A stretch of 64,000 bases of DNA from assembly GCF_021287135.1 (NCBI RefSeq), contig NZ_JAJTBB010000006.1, positions 1 through 64,000 on the forward strand. Reading direction: 5' to 3'. Source of the DNA: Acidovorax sp. GTDB taxonomy: Bacteria; Pseudomonadota; Gammaproteobacteria; Burkholderiales; Burkholderiaceae_C. Below the pieces are notes generated by a model, which saw only the letters and a program-made list of their open reading frames with translations, was not told the DNA's origin and ran no database searches. A program made the translations under genes and the position numbers. Positions 8,381 through 17,290 of this stretch are shown here, one piece after another (position 1 is the first letter of the stretch; every line of letters begins with the position of its first letter).

Positions 8381-8977
8381 ATGAAAGTCAGCAAGGAGCA
8401 AATGGCGGAAAACCGCGAGCGCATCCTCGATGCGGCCGCGCAGTTGTTCCGCGAGAAAGGGTTTGACGGCATCGGCGTGGCCGACCTCATGAAGAGCGCC
8501 GGGCTCACGCACGGCGGCTTCTATGGGCACTTTGCGTCCAAGGACGAACTGATGGCCCAGGCCAGCGCGCGGGCGCTGCAGCGGTTGCAGTCCGCGTGGG
8601 CGGCCCTTGCGCGCGAGGCCGCGGCCCAGGGGCAGGAGCCGCTGGCAGCCATTGAAGCGGCCTACCTCTCCCCGCGCCACCGCGACGCGCCGGGCCAGGG
8701 CTGCCTGCTGGCCGCGCTGGGCAGCGATACGGCCCGCCAGGGGCCGGCCGTGCGCCGCGCCGTCACGGAAGGGGTGCGCGCCCAGCTGGACGGCCTGGCC
8801 GGGCTGGTGCCCGGCCGCACCAAGGCCGCCAAGCGCCAACGCGCACTGGCCGACTACGCCAGCCTAGTGGGTGCGATGGTGCTGGCCCGTGCGGTGGACG
8901 ACCCAGCGCTGTCGGACGAGATCCTCCACGCCGCAGCGGCGGCGCTGCGCCTGCCCGCTGTGCCGTCCGCGCGTTGA
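8381..8977 (+). CDS. TetR-family transcriptional regulator
   Basis: This 198-residue regulator has its N-terminal helix-turn-helix at about 10-55 (NRERILDAAAQLFREKGFDG, then IGVADLMKSAGLTHGGFYGH), typical of the group with TetR_C domains of unknown ligand. I chose the ATG at 8381 because it has AGGGAGA seven bases upstream. The in-frame ATG at 8333 has no ribosome-binding site and lies only six bases beyond the operator. It probably represses itself and the divergent SDR-thiolase operon through the inverted repeat at 8289-8327. The inducer is unknown. Confidence 0.9.
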   Translation: MKVSKEQMAENRERILDAAAQLFREKGFDGIGVADLMKSAGLTHGGFYGHFASKDELMAQASARALQRLQSAWAALAREAAAQGQEPLAAIEAAYLSPRHRDAPGQGCLLAALGSDTARQGPAVRRAVTEGVRAQLDGLAGLVPGRTKAAKRQRALADYASLVGAMVLARAVDDPALSDEILHAAAAALRLPAVPSAR

Positions 8978-9035
8978 GGCGGCAGGCCACTGCCATGCGG
9001 CCGCACGGGCCGTGCTTCGGCCTGCCGCCAAAAGC

Positions 9036-9062
9036 AAAAAAGCCCGCGATGCGGGCTTTTTT
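9036..9062. terminator. Bidirectional intrinsic terminator
   Basis: A 12-bp stem formed by AAAAAAGCCCGC and GCGGGCTTTTTT with a three-base loop stands between the converging TetR gene and the small exported-protein gene. The T tract on either strand makes it functional in both directions. Confidence 0.9.
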
Positions 9063-9079
9063 GGAGGCTGCTGAAGCGC

Positions 9080-9391
9080 TTACTTGGCGGCTTCAGGAGC
9101 AGGGGCCGGGGCAGCCTTTTCTGCCTTCTTCTCGGCGGTGGCGTGGGCCTTCTTGGCCTTGTGCTTCTTCACGACCTTCTTCTCAGCGGGCGCGGATGCT
9201 GCGGCAGCCGGAGTGGCCGGCGTAGCGGGCGTTGCCTTCACTGCGGACTTGGCGTCTTCCTTGACGGGCGGTGCCGCGGGGGTCGCAGCCGCTGCCGGCG
9301 TGGCGGGCGTTGCAGGTGCAGCAGCCGGTGCCTGGGCAAACGAGGCCACGGCGAAGAAACCAGCAAAAAGGGCAGCGATGAGCTTGTTCAT
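9080..9391 (-). CDS. Small exported Ala/Pro/Lys-rich protein
   Basis: This 103-residue protein has a clear Sec signal peptide (MNKLIAALFAGFFAVASFAQ, cleavage likely after AFA or SFA). A low-complexity mature part of Ala-Thr-Pro and Ala-Pro repeats follows, then a lysine-rich stretch containing KKVVKKHKAKKAHA and a final Ala/Pro segment. The mature protein is strongly basic and probably unstructured in the periplasm. I recognise no functional domain. The start is the ATG at 9391 with AAAGGAT upstream; two earlier in-frame ATGs are less well placed. It ends at the shared terminator. Confidence 0.75.
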   Translation of the reverse strand: MNKLIAALFAGFFAVASFAQAPAAAPATPATPAAAATPAAPPVKEDAKSAVKATPATPATPAAAASAPAEKKVVKKHKAKKAHATAEKKAEKAAPAPAPEAAK

Positions 9392-9506
9392 GAGAGGCAT
9401 CCTTTCCATTCGGATCAACCGCCCGGCAACGCGCCGGACTTGAACCTACAACGGCCCGCGCGGCAGGGCCGATGACACGCTCGTTGAACGCGTTGGCAAC
9501 CAGGTG

Positions 9507-10430
9507 TTACAGGCGCCGCGCTGCGCTGAGCCCCCGCCCCTGCAGCACCGGCTCCTGGGCCAGCCGCTCGCGCGCAAACGCCACGAAGGCCCGCACTTTG
9601 GCCGGTGCGCGCCGGCCGGCGGGGTACACGACGTGCACCGGCACGGGCGGCGGCTCGTGGTCGGCCAGCACGATGCGCAGCCGGCCTGCGCGCAGGCCCG
9701 CGGCCGCCTGGTAGGCCAGGCAGCGCGTGAGGCCCAGGCCGGCCTCGGCGGCGGCGATGTCCACCTCGTTGCTGTTGCTGATCCAGGCGATCTGCGGCTG
9801 GCCCACCGTCCCGTCGCGGAACTTCCAGGGCGCCGGGGCCTGCGCGTCAAAGGCAAAGCCGATGGCCCGGTGGGCGGCCAGGTCCGCCGGGTGCCGGGGC
9901 CGGCCGTGCTGCGCCAGGTAGGCGGGCGACGCCACCACCAGCCGGCGCAACGCCCCCACCTGCACGGCCGTGAGCCCCGAGTCCGGCAGGTGCGCGATGC
10001 GGACGGCGACATCCATGCCCTCTTCCAGCAGGTGCACCAGGCGGTTGACGAACAGCGTGCGGACCTGCACGCGCGGCTGTGCCTGCACGAAGTCGCGCAC
10101 GATGGGCGCCACGTGCTGGATGCCGAACATCTGCGGTGCCGTGAGGGACAGCTGGCCTTGTGCCTCGGCCTGCGCTCCCCGGGCGGCCTGCTCCGCTTCG
10201 TGCAGGTCGTTCAGCAGCGGACGGCAGTCGGCCAGGAAGCGCTCGCCGGCCTCGGTCAGGCGCACCACGCGCGTGCTGCGCTGGAACAAAAGCACGCCAA
10301 GGCGAGCCTCCAGCGCCGCGATGCCACGCGTGGCCGCCGCGGCGGAGCAGCCCAGGCGCCGCGCGGCCGCGGCAAAGCCGCCCGCGTCGGCCACCGCCAC
10401 AAAGCAGCGCAGGGTATCGAGGTGGTCCAT
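9507..10430 (-). CDS. LysR-family transcriptional regulator
   Basis: The protein has 307 residues. The N-terminal winged helix (MDHLDTLRCFVAVADAGGFA, then AAARRLGCSAAAATRGIAALEARLGVLLFQRSTR) is typical of LysR proteins, and it is followed by a type-2 periplasmic-binding-like effector domain. The helix carries SAAAATRGIAALE where the family usually has a Ser-Gln-Ser or similar turn, so the recognition helix is slightly atypical. I took the ATG at 10430 as the start; the open frame extends 41 codons upstream but covers the promoter gap. It diverges from the GST gene at 10552, which is the likely target. Confidence 0.9.
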   Translation of the reverse strand: MDHLDTLRCFVAVADAGGFAAAARRLGCSAAAATRGIAALEARLGVLLFQRSTRVVRLTEAGERFLADCRPLLNDLHEAEQAARGAQAEAQGQLSLTAPQMFGIQHVAPIVRDFVQAQPRVQVRTLFVNRLVHLLEEGMDVAVRIAHLPDSGLTAVQVGALRRLVVASPAYLAQHGRPRHPADLAAHRAIGFAFDAQAPAPWKFRDGTVGQPQIAWISNSNEVDIAAAEAGLGLTRCLAYQAAAGLRAGRLRIVLADHEPPPVPVHVVYPAGRRAPAKVRAFVAFARERLAQEPVLQGRGLSAARRL

Positions 10431-10551
10431 TGTTGCAACTAGCGAAATTGTGAAAGACACACTATCGCCATTCCCACCACGCGGCGCAATAGCTAACGTT
10501 CGGGCTTCTGCTTCTTGTCTTGCTTGCGCACCGCTTAAAAAGGATTCGCCC

Positions 10552-11208
10552 ATGACCTACCGCCCGGCTCCCACCACCCCGCTCACGCTGCACCGCACGG
10601 CCATTTCGGGCCACTGCCACCGCGTGGAACTGCTGCTGTCCCTGCTGGGCCTGCCGTACCGGCGGGTGGACGTGAACCTGCTGCGGGGCGAGCACCACTT
10701 GCCCGCGCACCGCGCGCTGAACCCGCTGGGGCAGGTGCCCGTGCTGGTGGACGGCGATGTGGTGCTGAGCGACAGCAACGCCATCCTGGTCTACCTGGTG
10801 CAGCGCTACGCGCCCGGCAGTGCCTGGATGCCGCAAGACCCGCTCGGCCAGGCGCAGCTGCAGCGCTGGTTCAGCCTGGCCGCCGGGCTGCTGGCCACGG
10901 GCATTGCCGGCCCCCGCTTTGCCACGCTGACGGGCAAGCCCATCAACGAGGCGGCACAGGCCCAGGGGCGGCGGCTGCTGGACTGCATGGAAACCGCGCT
11001 GCAGGGGCGCGACTGGCTGCTGGGCGGCGCCGCGCCCAGCCTGGCCGATGTGGCCCTGGTCAGCTACACCTCGCAGGCCCACTTGGCAGGCCTGCCGCTG
11101 GCCCCCCCCTACCCCGGCATCGCCGCCTGGGTGGCACGCTTGCAGGCGCTGCCCGGCTACGTGCCGCTGCAGGACCACCTGGATCCCCAGCCTGCGGAGG
11201 CCGCATGA
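10552..11208 (+). CDS. Glutathione S-transferase family protein
   Basis: This 218-residue protein has a thioredoxin-fold N-terminal domain (HRTAISGHCHRVELLLSLLG, then NPLGQVPVLVDGDVVLSDSN) and a helical C-terminal domain with APSLADVALVSY. The segment GHCHRVELLL puts a Cys next to the usual catalytic position, as in beta- or omega-like GSTs. An AAAAAGGA ribosome-binding site precedes the ATG. It overlaps the next gene by ATGA and is divergent from a LysR regulator, so the pair of enzymes is probably inducible. The substrate is unknown. Confidence 0.9.
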   Translation: MTYRPAPTTPLTLHRTAISGHCHRVELLLSLLGLPYRRVDVNLLRGEHHLPAHRALNPLGQVPVLVDGDVVLSDSNAILVYLVQRYAPGSAWMPQDPLGQAQLQRWFSLAAGLLATGIAGPRFATLTGKPINEAAQAQGRRLLDCMETALQGRDWLLGGAAPSLADVALVSYTSQAHLAGLPLAPPYPGIAAWVARLQALPGYVPLQDHLDPQPAEAA

Positions 11209-12233
11209 CCGCCCGGCCCGCGGAGGGCAGCGAGGCGGCTTCGCCCAGTGCCTGGCACCCCGGCGAGCAGGCACTGCAGGCCCGTGCCGGCGTGCGCGAG
11301 CGCATGGCCGCCGTGGGCGAGGTGGTGGTGCGCGACCACACGCCCGACCCGCACCGCGAGCTGTTTGAAAAGCTGCCCACGCTGCTGCTGGGCGCGCTGG
11401 ATGCGAGCGGCCAGCCGTGGGCCACCCTGCTGGCGGGCCCGCCCGGCTTTGTGCACACGCCCCACGCGCGGCAGATGGACATCGCGGCCGCCATGGACCC
11501 GGCCGACCCCGCGCTGGCAGCCCTGGCTGCGCACGGCCCCGGCGCCCCCGTGGGCGTGCTGGGGCTGGAGCCGCACACGCGCCGCCGCAACCGCATGAAC
11601 GGCCGGGTGGTGCGGTGGGACGCGCAGCCGGGCCTGTCGATTGCCGTGGCGCAGAGCTTTGGCAACTGCCCCAAGTACATCCAGGCGCGTGTGCCCGGCT
11701 TGCGGGCTGCCGTCACGCCGCCGCAGCCCGCGCAGCCGCTGGGCCCGTCGCTGGATGCGGACGCGCTGGCATTGATCGCGCGCAGCGACACCCTGTTCAT
11801 CGCCAGTGCCTCGGCCGCGCGGCCCGGGTTGCGGCGGGGGGAGGGCGTGGACATCTCGCACCGGGGCGGAGAGCCCGGCTTTGTGCAGGCGAGACACACC
11901 GCCGAGGGCCTGGAGCTGTGGCTGCCCGACTACCCTGGCAACCTGTTCTTCAACACCCTGGGCAATCTGGCCCAGCACCCGCTGGCCGGGCTCTTGTGGG
12001 TGGACTACGACGACGGCGGCTTGCTGCACGTGGCCGCGCGCGCCGAGCTGCGGTGGGGCGAGGCCGAGCGTGCGCCCTGGCCCGGCGCACAGCGCGTGCT
12101 GCGGCTGCAGGTGCTCTGCGGCGTGTGGCGTGCGCAGGCGCTGCCCTGGCGATGGACGGCGGCGCAGCCCGCGCCGCAGTTCAGCGCGATGCGCGGGGCC
12201 GCTGCGGCTGACCCTGCGGCACCGGGCGCTTGA
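11205..12233 (+). CDS. Pyridoxamine-5'-phosphate-oxidase-like FMN-binding split-barrel protein
   Basis: The protein has 342 residues. A split-barrel core is recognisable from LLLGALDASGQPWATLLAG (residues about 64-82) and from the second half (TLFIASASAARPGLRRGEGV, then LPDYPGNLFFNTLGNL, then LWVDYDDGGLLHVAARAEL). NGRVVR and SFGNCPKYIQ are hallmark segments of the larger PNPOx-like family. Members bind FMN or F420 and reduce small substrates, and the exact reaction is unknown. It starts inside the GST stop (ATGA overlap). Its last 53 bp overlap the end of the convergent DUF4130 gene. Confidence 0.85.
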   Translation: MTARPAEGSEAASPSAWHPGEQALQARAGVRERMAAVGEVVVRDHTPDPHRELFEKLPTLLLGALDASGQPWATLLAGPPGFVHTPHARQMDIAAAMDPADPALAALAAHGPGAPVGVLGLEPHTRRRNRMNGRVVRWDAQPGLSIAVAQSFGNCPKYIQARVPGLRAAVTPPQPAQPLGPSLDADALALIARSDTLFIASASAARPGLRRGEGVDISHRGGEPGFVQARHTAEGLELWLPDYPGNLFFNTLGNLAQHPLAGLLWVDYDDGGLLHVAARAELRWGEAERAPWPGAQRVLRLQVLCGVWRAQALPWRWTAAQPAPQFSAMRGAAAADPAAPGA

Positions 12234-13074
12234 GGGGCGCAATCGCCTTGCGCGGCGTGGTGGGCTCGGCCGCCACCATCTGCGCGCTGCGCTCGTGCGC
12301 CGTCTGCGCCAGTTCGGTAATGAGCGCGGCCTCGGGCAGGTTGTGCCAGTAGCGCGTGGGCATCTCCTTTTTCATCATCGAGAGCTTGAGCCGTGCGGGG
12401 TTGAAGATGTGGCGGTAGTAGGTGAGCCACAGCGCCTCGCCCGCATCGGGCGGGGGCGCATCGCTGCGCTGCGCGCCCGGGCCGGTGTGCAGCTGCTGGC
12501 CGTCCCAGCGCACGCTGGCGTCGGGCGTGAGGAGGGCCCAGCGCATCTGCGTGAAGCGGCGGACGAAGAAGCCTGCGTTGGCCACGGCGATGTAGTGGTC
12601 GGGCTCGAACCAGGCCATGTGCAGGGTCTCGCCATCAGGCTCCACCACGGGCCGAAAGCGCACAAAGGCGTGCATCTTGTGCATGTCGCGCCGCACGGCG
12701 CGCACCATGTGGTGGGCCTGCAGGCTGTCGGCGTCCAGCGGGTCGCGCCGCGCGGCGTCGGCCTCGCGGCCGCCTTGGGCCATGCGCCACAGCAGGCGGT
12801 ACATCAGCGCAAAGCGGGCCGGGTCGCGGTGCAGGATGAGCTGCTCGCACAGGCGCACAAAGTCGGGCGGCACGCGCAGTGGCGGCGCATCGGCAGCCGG
12901 GCAGGGAAGGGTTTCGCCAGCGGGCTCGGGCGCAAACAGATCGTTGGCCGCATCGGCGCGGCAGCGCCAGTCCACGGCCTGCGGGGGCACGTCGGCTTGC
13001 ACCAGGGCGCGCGCGGCGGTGCGAAAGCCGGGCCAATCGGTGGGGTGGTCCAGCGTGATGGTGTGGCGCTGCAT
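12181..13074 (-). CDS. TIGR03915-type putative DNA repair/modification protein (DUF4130 domain)
   Basis: This 297-residue protein matches the DUF4130/TIGR03915 family: a central stretch with RFALMYRLLWRMAQGG, HHMVRAVRRDMHKMHAFVRF, then HMAWFEPDHYIAVANAGFFV and LTYYRHIFNPARLK. Such proteins are encoded with a radical-SAM partner (TIGR03916), and in other genomes the domain is fused to a uracil-DNA-glycosylase-like domain. Here that glycosylase part is absent, and the protein ends in a basic tail. The start is the ATG at 13074, four bases after the radical-SAM stop. The pair is thought to act in DNA repair or base modification, without a demonstrated reaction. Confidence 0.85.
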   Translation of the reverse strand: MQRHTITLDHPTDWPGFRTAARALVQADVPPQAVDWRCRADAANDLFAPEPAGETLPCPAADAPPLRVPPDFVRLCEQLILHRDPARFALMYRLLWRMAQGGREADAARRDPLDADSLQAHHMVRAVRRDMHKMHAFVRFRPVVEPDGETLHMAWFEPDHYIAVANAGFFVRRFTQMRWALLTPDASVRWDGQQLHTGPGAQRSDAPPPDAGEALWLTYYRHIFNPARLKLSMMKKEMPTRYWHNLPEAALITELAQTAHERSAQMVAAEPTTPRKAIAPLKRPVPQGQPQRPRASR

Positions 13075-13078
13075 GGCG

Positions 13079-14356
13079 TCAGAACAAACTGCGCTGCACC
13101 GGCGGCGGCGGCGCGAGTTGCGCGGCCAGGTCCGCCGCGTCCAGCGCACGGCCAGGGCGGTAGTCGGCTGCTTCCACAAACGGCAGCACTTTCTTGAGCG
13201 GCACATGCAGCCGCGTCAAGTCCGCGTGCCGCAGGCGGCGCACGCGGCGGGCGGCCAGCAGGCGGTCTACCGTCTGCACGCCAAAGCCGGGCACGCGCAG
13301 CAGCAGCTCGCGCGGGGCGGTGTTCAGGTTGACGGGAAAGCGCTCGCGGTGCGCCAGCGCCCAGGCCAGCTTGGGGTCCACGTCCAGCGCCAGCATGCCG
13401 ACTTGAGAGGGCAGCACGATCTCGTCGTGGGTGAAGCCGTAAAAGCGCATCAGCCAGTCGGCCTGGTACAGCCGGTGCTCGCGCACGATGGGCGGCGCGG
13501 CCAGCGGCAGGGCGCGCGCCGCGTCGGGGATGGGGCTGAAGGCCGAGTAGTACACGCGCCGCAGCCGGTGCACGCCATACAGCCGCGCGCTGGTGGCGAG
13601 GATGGTGCGGTCGTCCGTGGCATCGGCCCCCACGATCATCTGCGTGCTTTGCCCGCCGGGCGCGAACAGCGGCGCGCTGGCCCGGCGCGTGGTGCGCGAT
13701 TGCGGCAGCGAGACGACGGCCTGCGCGGCCTGCTCCTTGCGGGCGGCGCGCGATTCGCCGATGTGCACCGCCATGCGGGCCATGGAGCGGTCGATGGCGG
13801 CACTGTTTTTCTCCGGCGCCAGGGCCGTCAGGCTCTCGGCCGTGGGCAGCTCGATGTTGATGGACAGGCGGTCCGCATAGCGGCCGGCGCGCTGCAGCAG
13901 CTCGGGCGACGCGTCGGGAATGGTCTTGAGGTGGATGTAGCCGCGAAAGTCGTGCGCCTCGCGCAGCACGCGGGCCACCTCCACCACCTGCTCCATGGTG
14001 TAGTCGGGGCTCTGGATGATGCCGCTGGACAGGAACAGCCCCTCGATGCAGTTGCGGCGGTAGAAGTCCAGCGTGAGCTGCACCACCTCATCGACCGTGA
14101 AGCGCGCGCGGGGCACGTTGCTGGTCACGCGGTTCACGCAGTACAGGCAGTCGTACTGGCAGAAATTGGTGAGCAGAATCTTGAGCAGCGAAATGCAGCG
14201 CCCGTCCGGCGCATAGCTGTGGCAGATGCCCATGCCCTCGGTCGAGCCCATGCCGCGCCCGCCCACCGAATCGCGCGAGACGCTGCCCGAGGACGCACAC
14301 GAGGCGTCGTACTTGGCCGCGTCGGCCAGAATGGCCAGTTTGGACTGCAGCAACAC
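13079..14356 (-). CDS. TIGR03916-type radical-SAM protein linked to DNA repair/modification
   Basis: The protein has 425 residues. The radical-SAM cluster motif is Cys66, Cys70 and Cys73 in CQYDCLYC, preceded by a conserved N-terminus (LAILADAAKYDASCASSGS) with further cysteines that could bind another centre. The C-terminal part holds a helix-hairpin-helix-like DNA-binding segment (NLNTAPRELLLRVPGFGVQT). The start is a GTG at 14356 with AAGAAGG well placed upstream. It heads an operon with the DUF4130 protein (4-bp gap). Known members are grouped with uracil-DNA-glycosylase-like proteins, and the chemistry is undetermined. Confidence 0.88.
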   Translation of the reverse strand: MLLQSKLAILADAAKYDASCASSGSVSRDSVGGRGMGSTEGMGICHSYAPDGRCISLLKILLTNFCQYDCLYCVNRVTSNVPRARFTVDEVVQLTLDFYRRNCIEGLFLSSGIIQSPDYTMEQVVEVARVLREAHDFRGYIHLKTIPDASPELLQRAGRYADRLSINIELPTAESLTALAPEKNSAAIDRSMARMAVHIGESRAARKEQAAQAVVSLPQSRTTRRASAPLFAPGGQSTQMIVGADATDDRTILATSARLYGVHRLRRVYYSAFSPIPDAARALPLAAPPIVREHRLYQADWLMRFYGFTHDEIVLPSQVGMLALDVDPKLAWALAHRERFPVNLNTAPRELLLRVPGFGVQTVDRLLAARRVRRLRHADLTRLHVPLKKVLPFVEAADYRPGRALDAADLAAQLAPPPPVQRSLF

Positions 14357-14537
14357 GGCGTACCTTCTTCAGCGAGCGCCCGACCGCGGCGGCTGGGGTT
14401 GAAAAAACTGTGTTTTCATACAGTCATTATCCGGCAAAGACCGGCCTTGCGGGACCCCGGCCTGCAGGCCCGCGTTAACATCTGGGTTTTCATCCAGCCC
14501 CGGTGCGCCGCCGCCGAAGCCCCCCACCGATTCCCGT

Positions 14538-16697
14538 ATGTCTCCCCAGGAATGGGCCGCGCAGGCCCTGCAAGCATTTGATGCGGTCGTGCAAGCCACC
14601 GACGGGTTTCGCAGCCGCGCCGGGCAGCGGCGGATGGCCGAACAGGTGGCGCACACCTTCAGCAACGCCACCCTGGGCAAGGTGGACGAAGACGACGGCG
14701 GCGATGCACCCACGCGCTCGATTGCCGTCATCCAGGCGGGCACGGGCGTGGGCAAGTCGCTGGCGTACTGTGCGCCGGCCATCGCCCTGGCGCTGGCGCG
14801 CGGCACGCGGGTGCTGATCTCCACCGCCACGGTGGCGCTGCAAGAGCAGCTGGTGCACAAGGACCTGCCGGCGCTCGCCGCGCGCATGCCGCAACCTTTC
14901 AAATTCGCGCTGGCCAAGGGGCGCGGACGCTATGTGTGCAAGCTCAAGCTCGACCGCCTGGCGGGCACGGGCGAGGCCGATGCAGCCGACGACGACCTGT
15001 TTGCCGAGGAAGAGGCCGCCGAGCGCGCCAAGCGCCCGCGGCAAGAGACCGAGGCGCGCATCCAGTTCTACGGCGCCATGGCGCAGACGCTGGCCCACGG
15101 CGCCTGGGACGGCGACCGCGACAGCCTGGAAACGCCGCCCGAGCCCGAGGTGTGGGGCCCCGTGGCGGCCGAAGGCGCGTCGTGCACCGGCAAACACTGC
15201 CCCGCCTTCAGCCAGTGCACCTACTACGACAAGCGCAAGGAGCTGGTGGGCGCGCAGGTGATCGTGGCCAACCACGATTTGCTGCTGTCGTCGCTGGGTG
15301 CGCGCGTGCTGCCCGAGCTGGACAACTGCCTGCTGGTGCTGGACGAGGCCCACCACCTGCCGGCCACCGCGCTGCAGCAGTTCGCCTGCAGCATGGACCT
15401 GTCGCGCATCACCTGGATCGAGCGCCTGTCCAGCCGCGGCCTGCGCATCGGTGCGCTGCTGGAGGTGGAGGAGATTGCCGACATCCCCCGCCACGCGGCC
15501 CAGCTGCGCCAGACGCTGCAGGACCTGGCCCGCATCGTGATGGATGTGTATGGCGCGCAGCTCAAGAGCCAGCCCAGCGCCTGGGGCCCTGCGCGCGTGC
15601 GCGTGCCGCGCGGCGAGCTGCCGGAGCCGCTCATCGCGCCGCTGGGCCTGCTGGCCGCCAGCGCCGAGGGCTTTCTGGACGCCCTGCGCGCCATCAGCAA
15701 GGCGCTGCGCGCCGAGATGCGCGACAAGCCCGACGAGGCCAAGCGCCTGTCCACGCTGTACGCCCAGATCGGCATGCTGGCGCCGCGCCTGGAAGAGCTG
15801 CACGCCACCGCGCAACTGCTGCTGCAGGATGCGCCCGAGGGCGCCGTGCCCGCGTCCAAATGGTTCACGCTGGAGACGGACGGCGACTTCATCGTGGTGA
15901 AGGCGCACGCCAGCCCCATCCTGCCGGGCACGACGCTGCGCAACCACCTGTGGAGCGCGGTGCGCGGGGCAGTGCTGACCTCGGCCACGCTCACCAGCTG
16001 CGGCAGCTTCGATTTCTTCCTGCGCGAAACGGGCCTGCACGGCGACGATGCCGCCACCACGCTGGAGGTGGCCAGCCCGTTCGACTACGCCGCGCAGGGC
16101 ACGCTGGTGGCCGCCGAGACGCGCGCCGACCCCAAGAACGCCGCGCAGTTCACCGCCGAGATGGTCGATGCGCTGCTGCACGACATCGCCCGCGTGGAAT
16201 ACGGCGCGCTGGTGCTGTTCACCTCGCGCGAACAGATGCGCCAGGCCGTGGACGCGCTGCCCACCGCCATGCGCAGCGTGGTGCTGGTGCAAAACGCGCT
16301 GCCCCGCACGCAGCTGCTCAAGCGGCACCGCGAGCGGGTGGACAACGGCGAGCCCTCGGTCATCTTCGGCATGCAGTCCTTCGGCGAGGGGCTGGACCTG
16401 CCCGGGCGCCTGTGCGAGTCGGTCTTCATCACCAAGCTGCCCTTTGCCCCGCCCGACGACCCCGTGGGCGAGGCCCGCGCCGAGTGGCTGCGCGCCGTGG
16501 GCCGCGACCCGTTCAGCGAGCTGGTGGTGCCCGCCACCGCCATCCGCCTGGCGCAATGGGTGGGCCGCGCCATCCGCACCGAGGAGGACCAGGCCCATGT
16601 GTACTGCTACGACAAGCGGCTCACGCGCACCAGCTACGGGCAGCGGCTGCTCAAAGGGCTGCCGCCGTTCGCGCTGCAGCAGCGGGCGGCCTTGTGA
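14538..16697 (+). CDS. dinG: ATP-dependent DNA helicase DinG (XPD-like, Fe-S)
   Basis: This 719-residue superfamily 2 helicase has Walker A AGTGVGKS at 67-74 and the DEAH box at 269-272. Between them are four cysteines placed as in the Fe-S domain of XPD/DinG: Cys134, Cys216, Cys221 and Cys227. The helicase C half has FGMQSFGEGLDLPGRLC and QWVGRAIRTEED. DinG unwinds 5' to 3' and resolves D-loops, R-loops and G-quadruplexes. It diverges from the radical-SAM operon, so several nucleic-acid genes cluster here. In many relatives it is SOS-regulated, but I could not identify a LexA box with confidence. Confidence 0.93.
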   Translation: MSPQEWAAQALQAFDAVVQATDGFRSRAGQRRMAEQVAHTFSNATLGKVDEDDGGDAPTRSIAVIQAGTGVGKSLAYCAPAIALALARGTRVLISTATVALQEQLVHKDLPALAARMPQPFKFALAKGRGRYVCKLKLDRLAGTGEADAADDDLFAEEEAAERAKRPRQETEARIQFYGAMAQTLAHGAWDGDRDSLETPPEPEVWGPVAAEGASCTGKHCPAFSQCTYYDKRKELVGAQVIVANHDLLLSSLGARVLPELDNCLLVLDEAHHLPATALQQFACSMDLSRITWIERLSSRGLRIGALLEVEEIADIPRHAAQLRQTLQDLARIVMDVYGAQLKSQPSAWGPARVRVPRGELPEPLIAPLGLLAASAEGFLDALRAISKALRAEMRDKPDEAKRLSTLYAQIGMLAPRLEELHATAQLLLQDAPEGAVPASKWFTLETDGDFIVVKAHASPILPGTTLRNHLWSAVRGAVLTSATLTSCGSFDFFLRETGLHGDDAATTLEVASPFDYAAQGTLVAAETRADPKNAAQFTAEMVDALLHDIARVEYGALVLFTSREQMRQAVDALPTAMRSVVLVQNALPRTQLLKRHRERVDNGEPSVIFGMQSFGEGLDLPGRLCESVFITKLPFAPPDDPVGEARAEWLRAVGRDPFSELVVPATAIRLAQWVGRAIRTEEDQAHVYCYDKRLTRTSYGQRLLKGLPPFALQQRAAL

Positions 16698-16760
16698 CGC
16701 TTTTTTCCGTGTTTCCCCAAAACCATTCCAACAACGATCGATAGAAAGAAAGAGAACACC

Positions 16761-17120
16761 ATGACCACCTCCACCCCTCCGGCATGTCCCCAGTGCGGCC
16801 TGGAAAACACCTACCCCGATGGGAGCAACTACGTCTGCCCCGACTGCGCGTTTGAATGGCCGCAGGTGGCCGAGGCAGAGCAGGCGGATGCCGATGCGGG
16901 CGACGGCATCGTGCGCGACGCGAATGGCAACCCGCTGGCCGACGGCGATGCGGTGATCCTGGTGAAGGACCTCAAGGTGAAGGGCTCTTCGTCCACCCTC
17001 AAGAAAGGCACCAAGATCAAGAGCATCCGCCTGGTGGACGGCGCGGACGGCCACAACGTGGACTGCAAGACCGACCTGGGCAGCATGCTGCTGAAGTCCG
17101 AGTTCCTGAAGAAGGCCTGA
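16761..17120 (+). CDS. yjdM: Zinc-ribbon protein YjdM/PhnA family
   Basis: This 119-residue protein has an N-terminal zinc ribbon with two Cys pairs (CPQC at 9-12, then CPDC at 28-31) and the conserved PhnA C-terminal domain ([20 protein letters not shown], then LKSEFLKKA). Members were once called alkylphosphonate uptake proteins, but the family does not need the phn genes and its role is unsettled. An AAAGAGAA ribosome-binding site precedes the ATG. It lies 63 bp after dinG with no obvious terminator between them. Confidence 0.92.
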   Translation: MTTSTPPACPQCGLENTYPDGSNYVCPDCAFEWPQVAEAEQADADAGDGIVRDANGNPLADGDAVILVKDLKVKGSSSTLKKGTKIKSIRLVDGADGHNVDCKTDLGSMLLKSEFLKKA

Positions 17121-17290
17121 GCCAGGCGCCCCGGGGCCAGCCGCCGCGCGGCGCGGCCCTGTCAGACAAATGCCCACATCCAGCCGGGCAAGCTGCCGAT
17201 GGTCCGCCCCTCGCGCAGCTTGCACAGTGGACCGATACGCCCGTGGCCGATCACGGGCCGGTTCCGATCCACCCACCTGCTGGAGACTCC

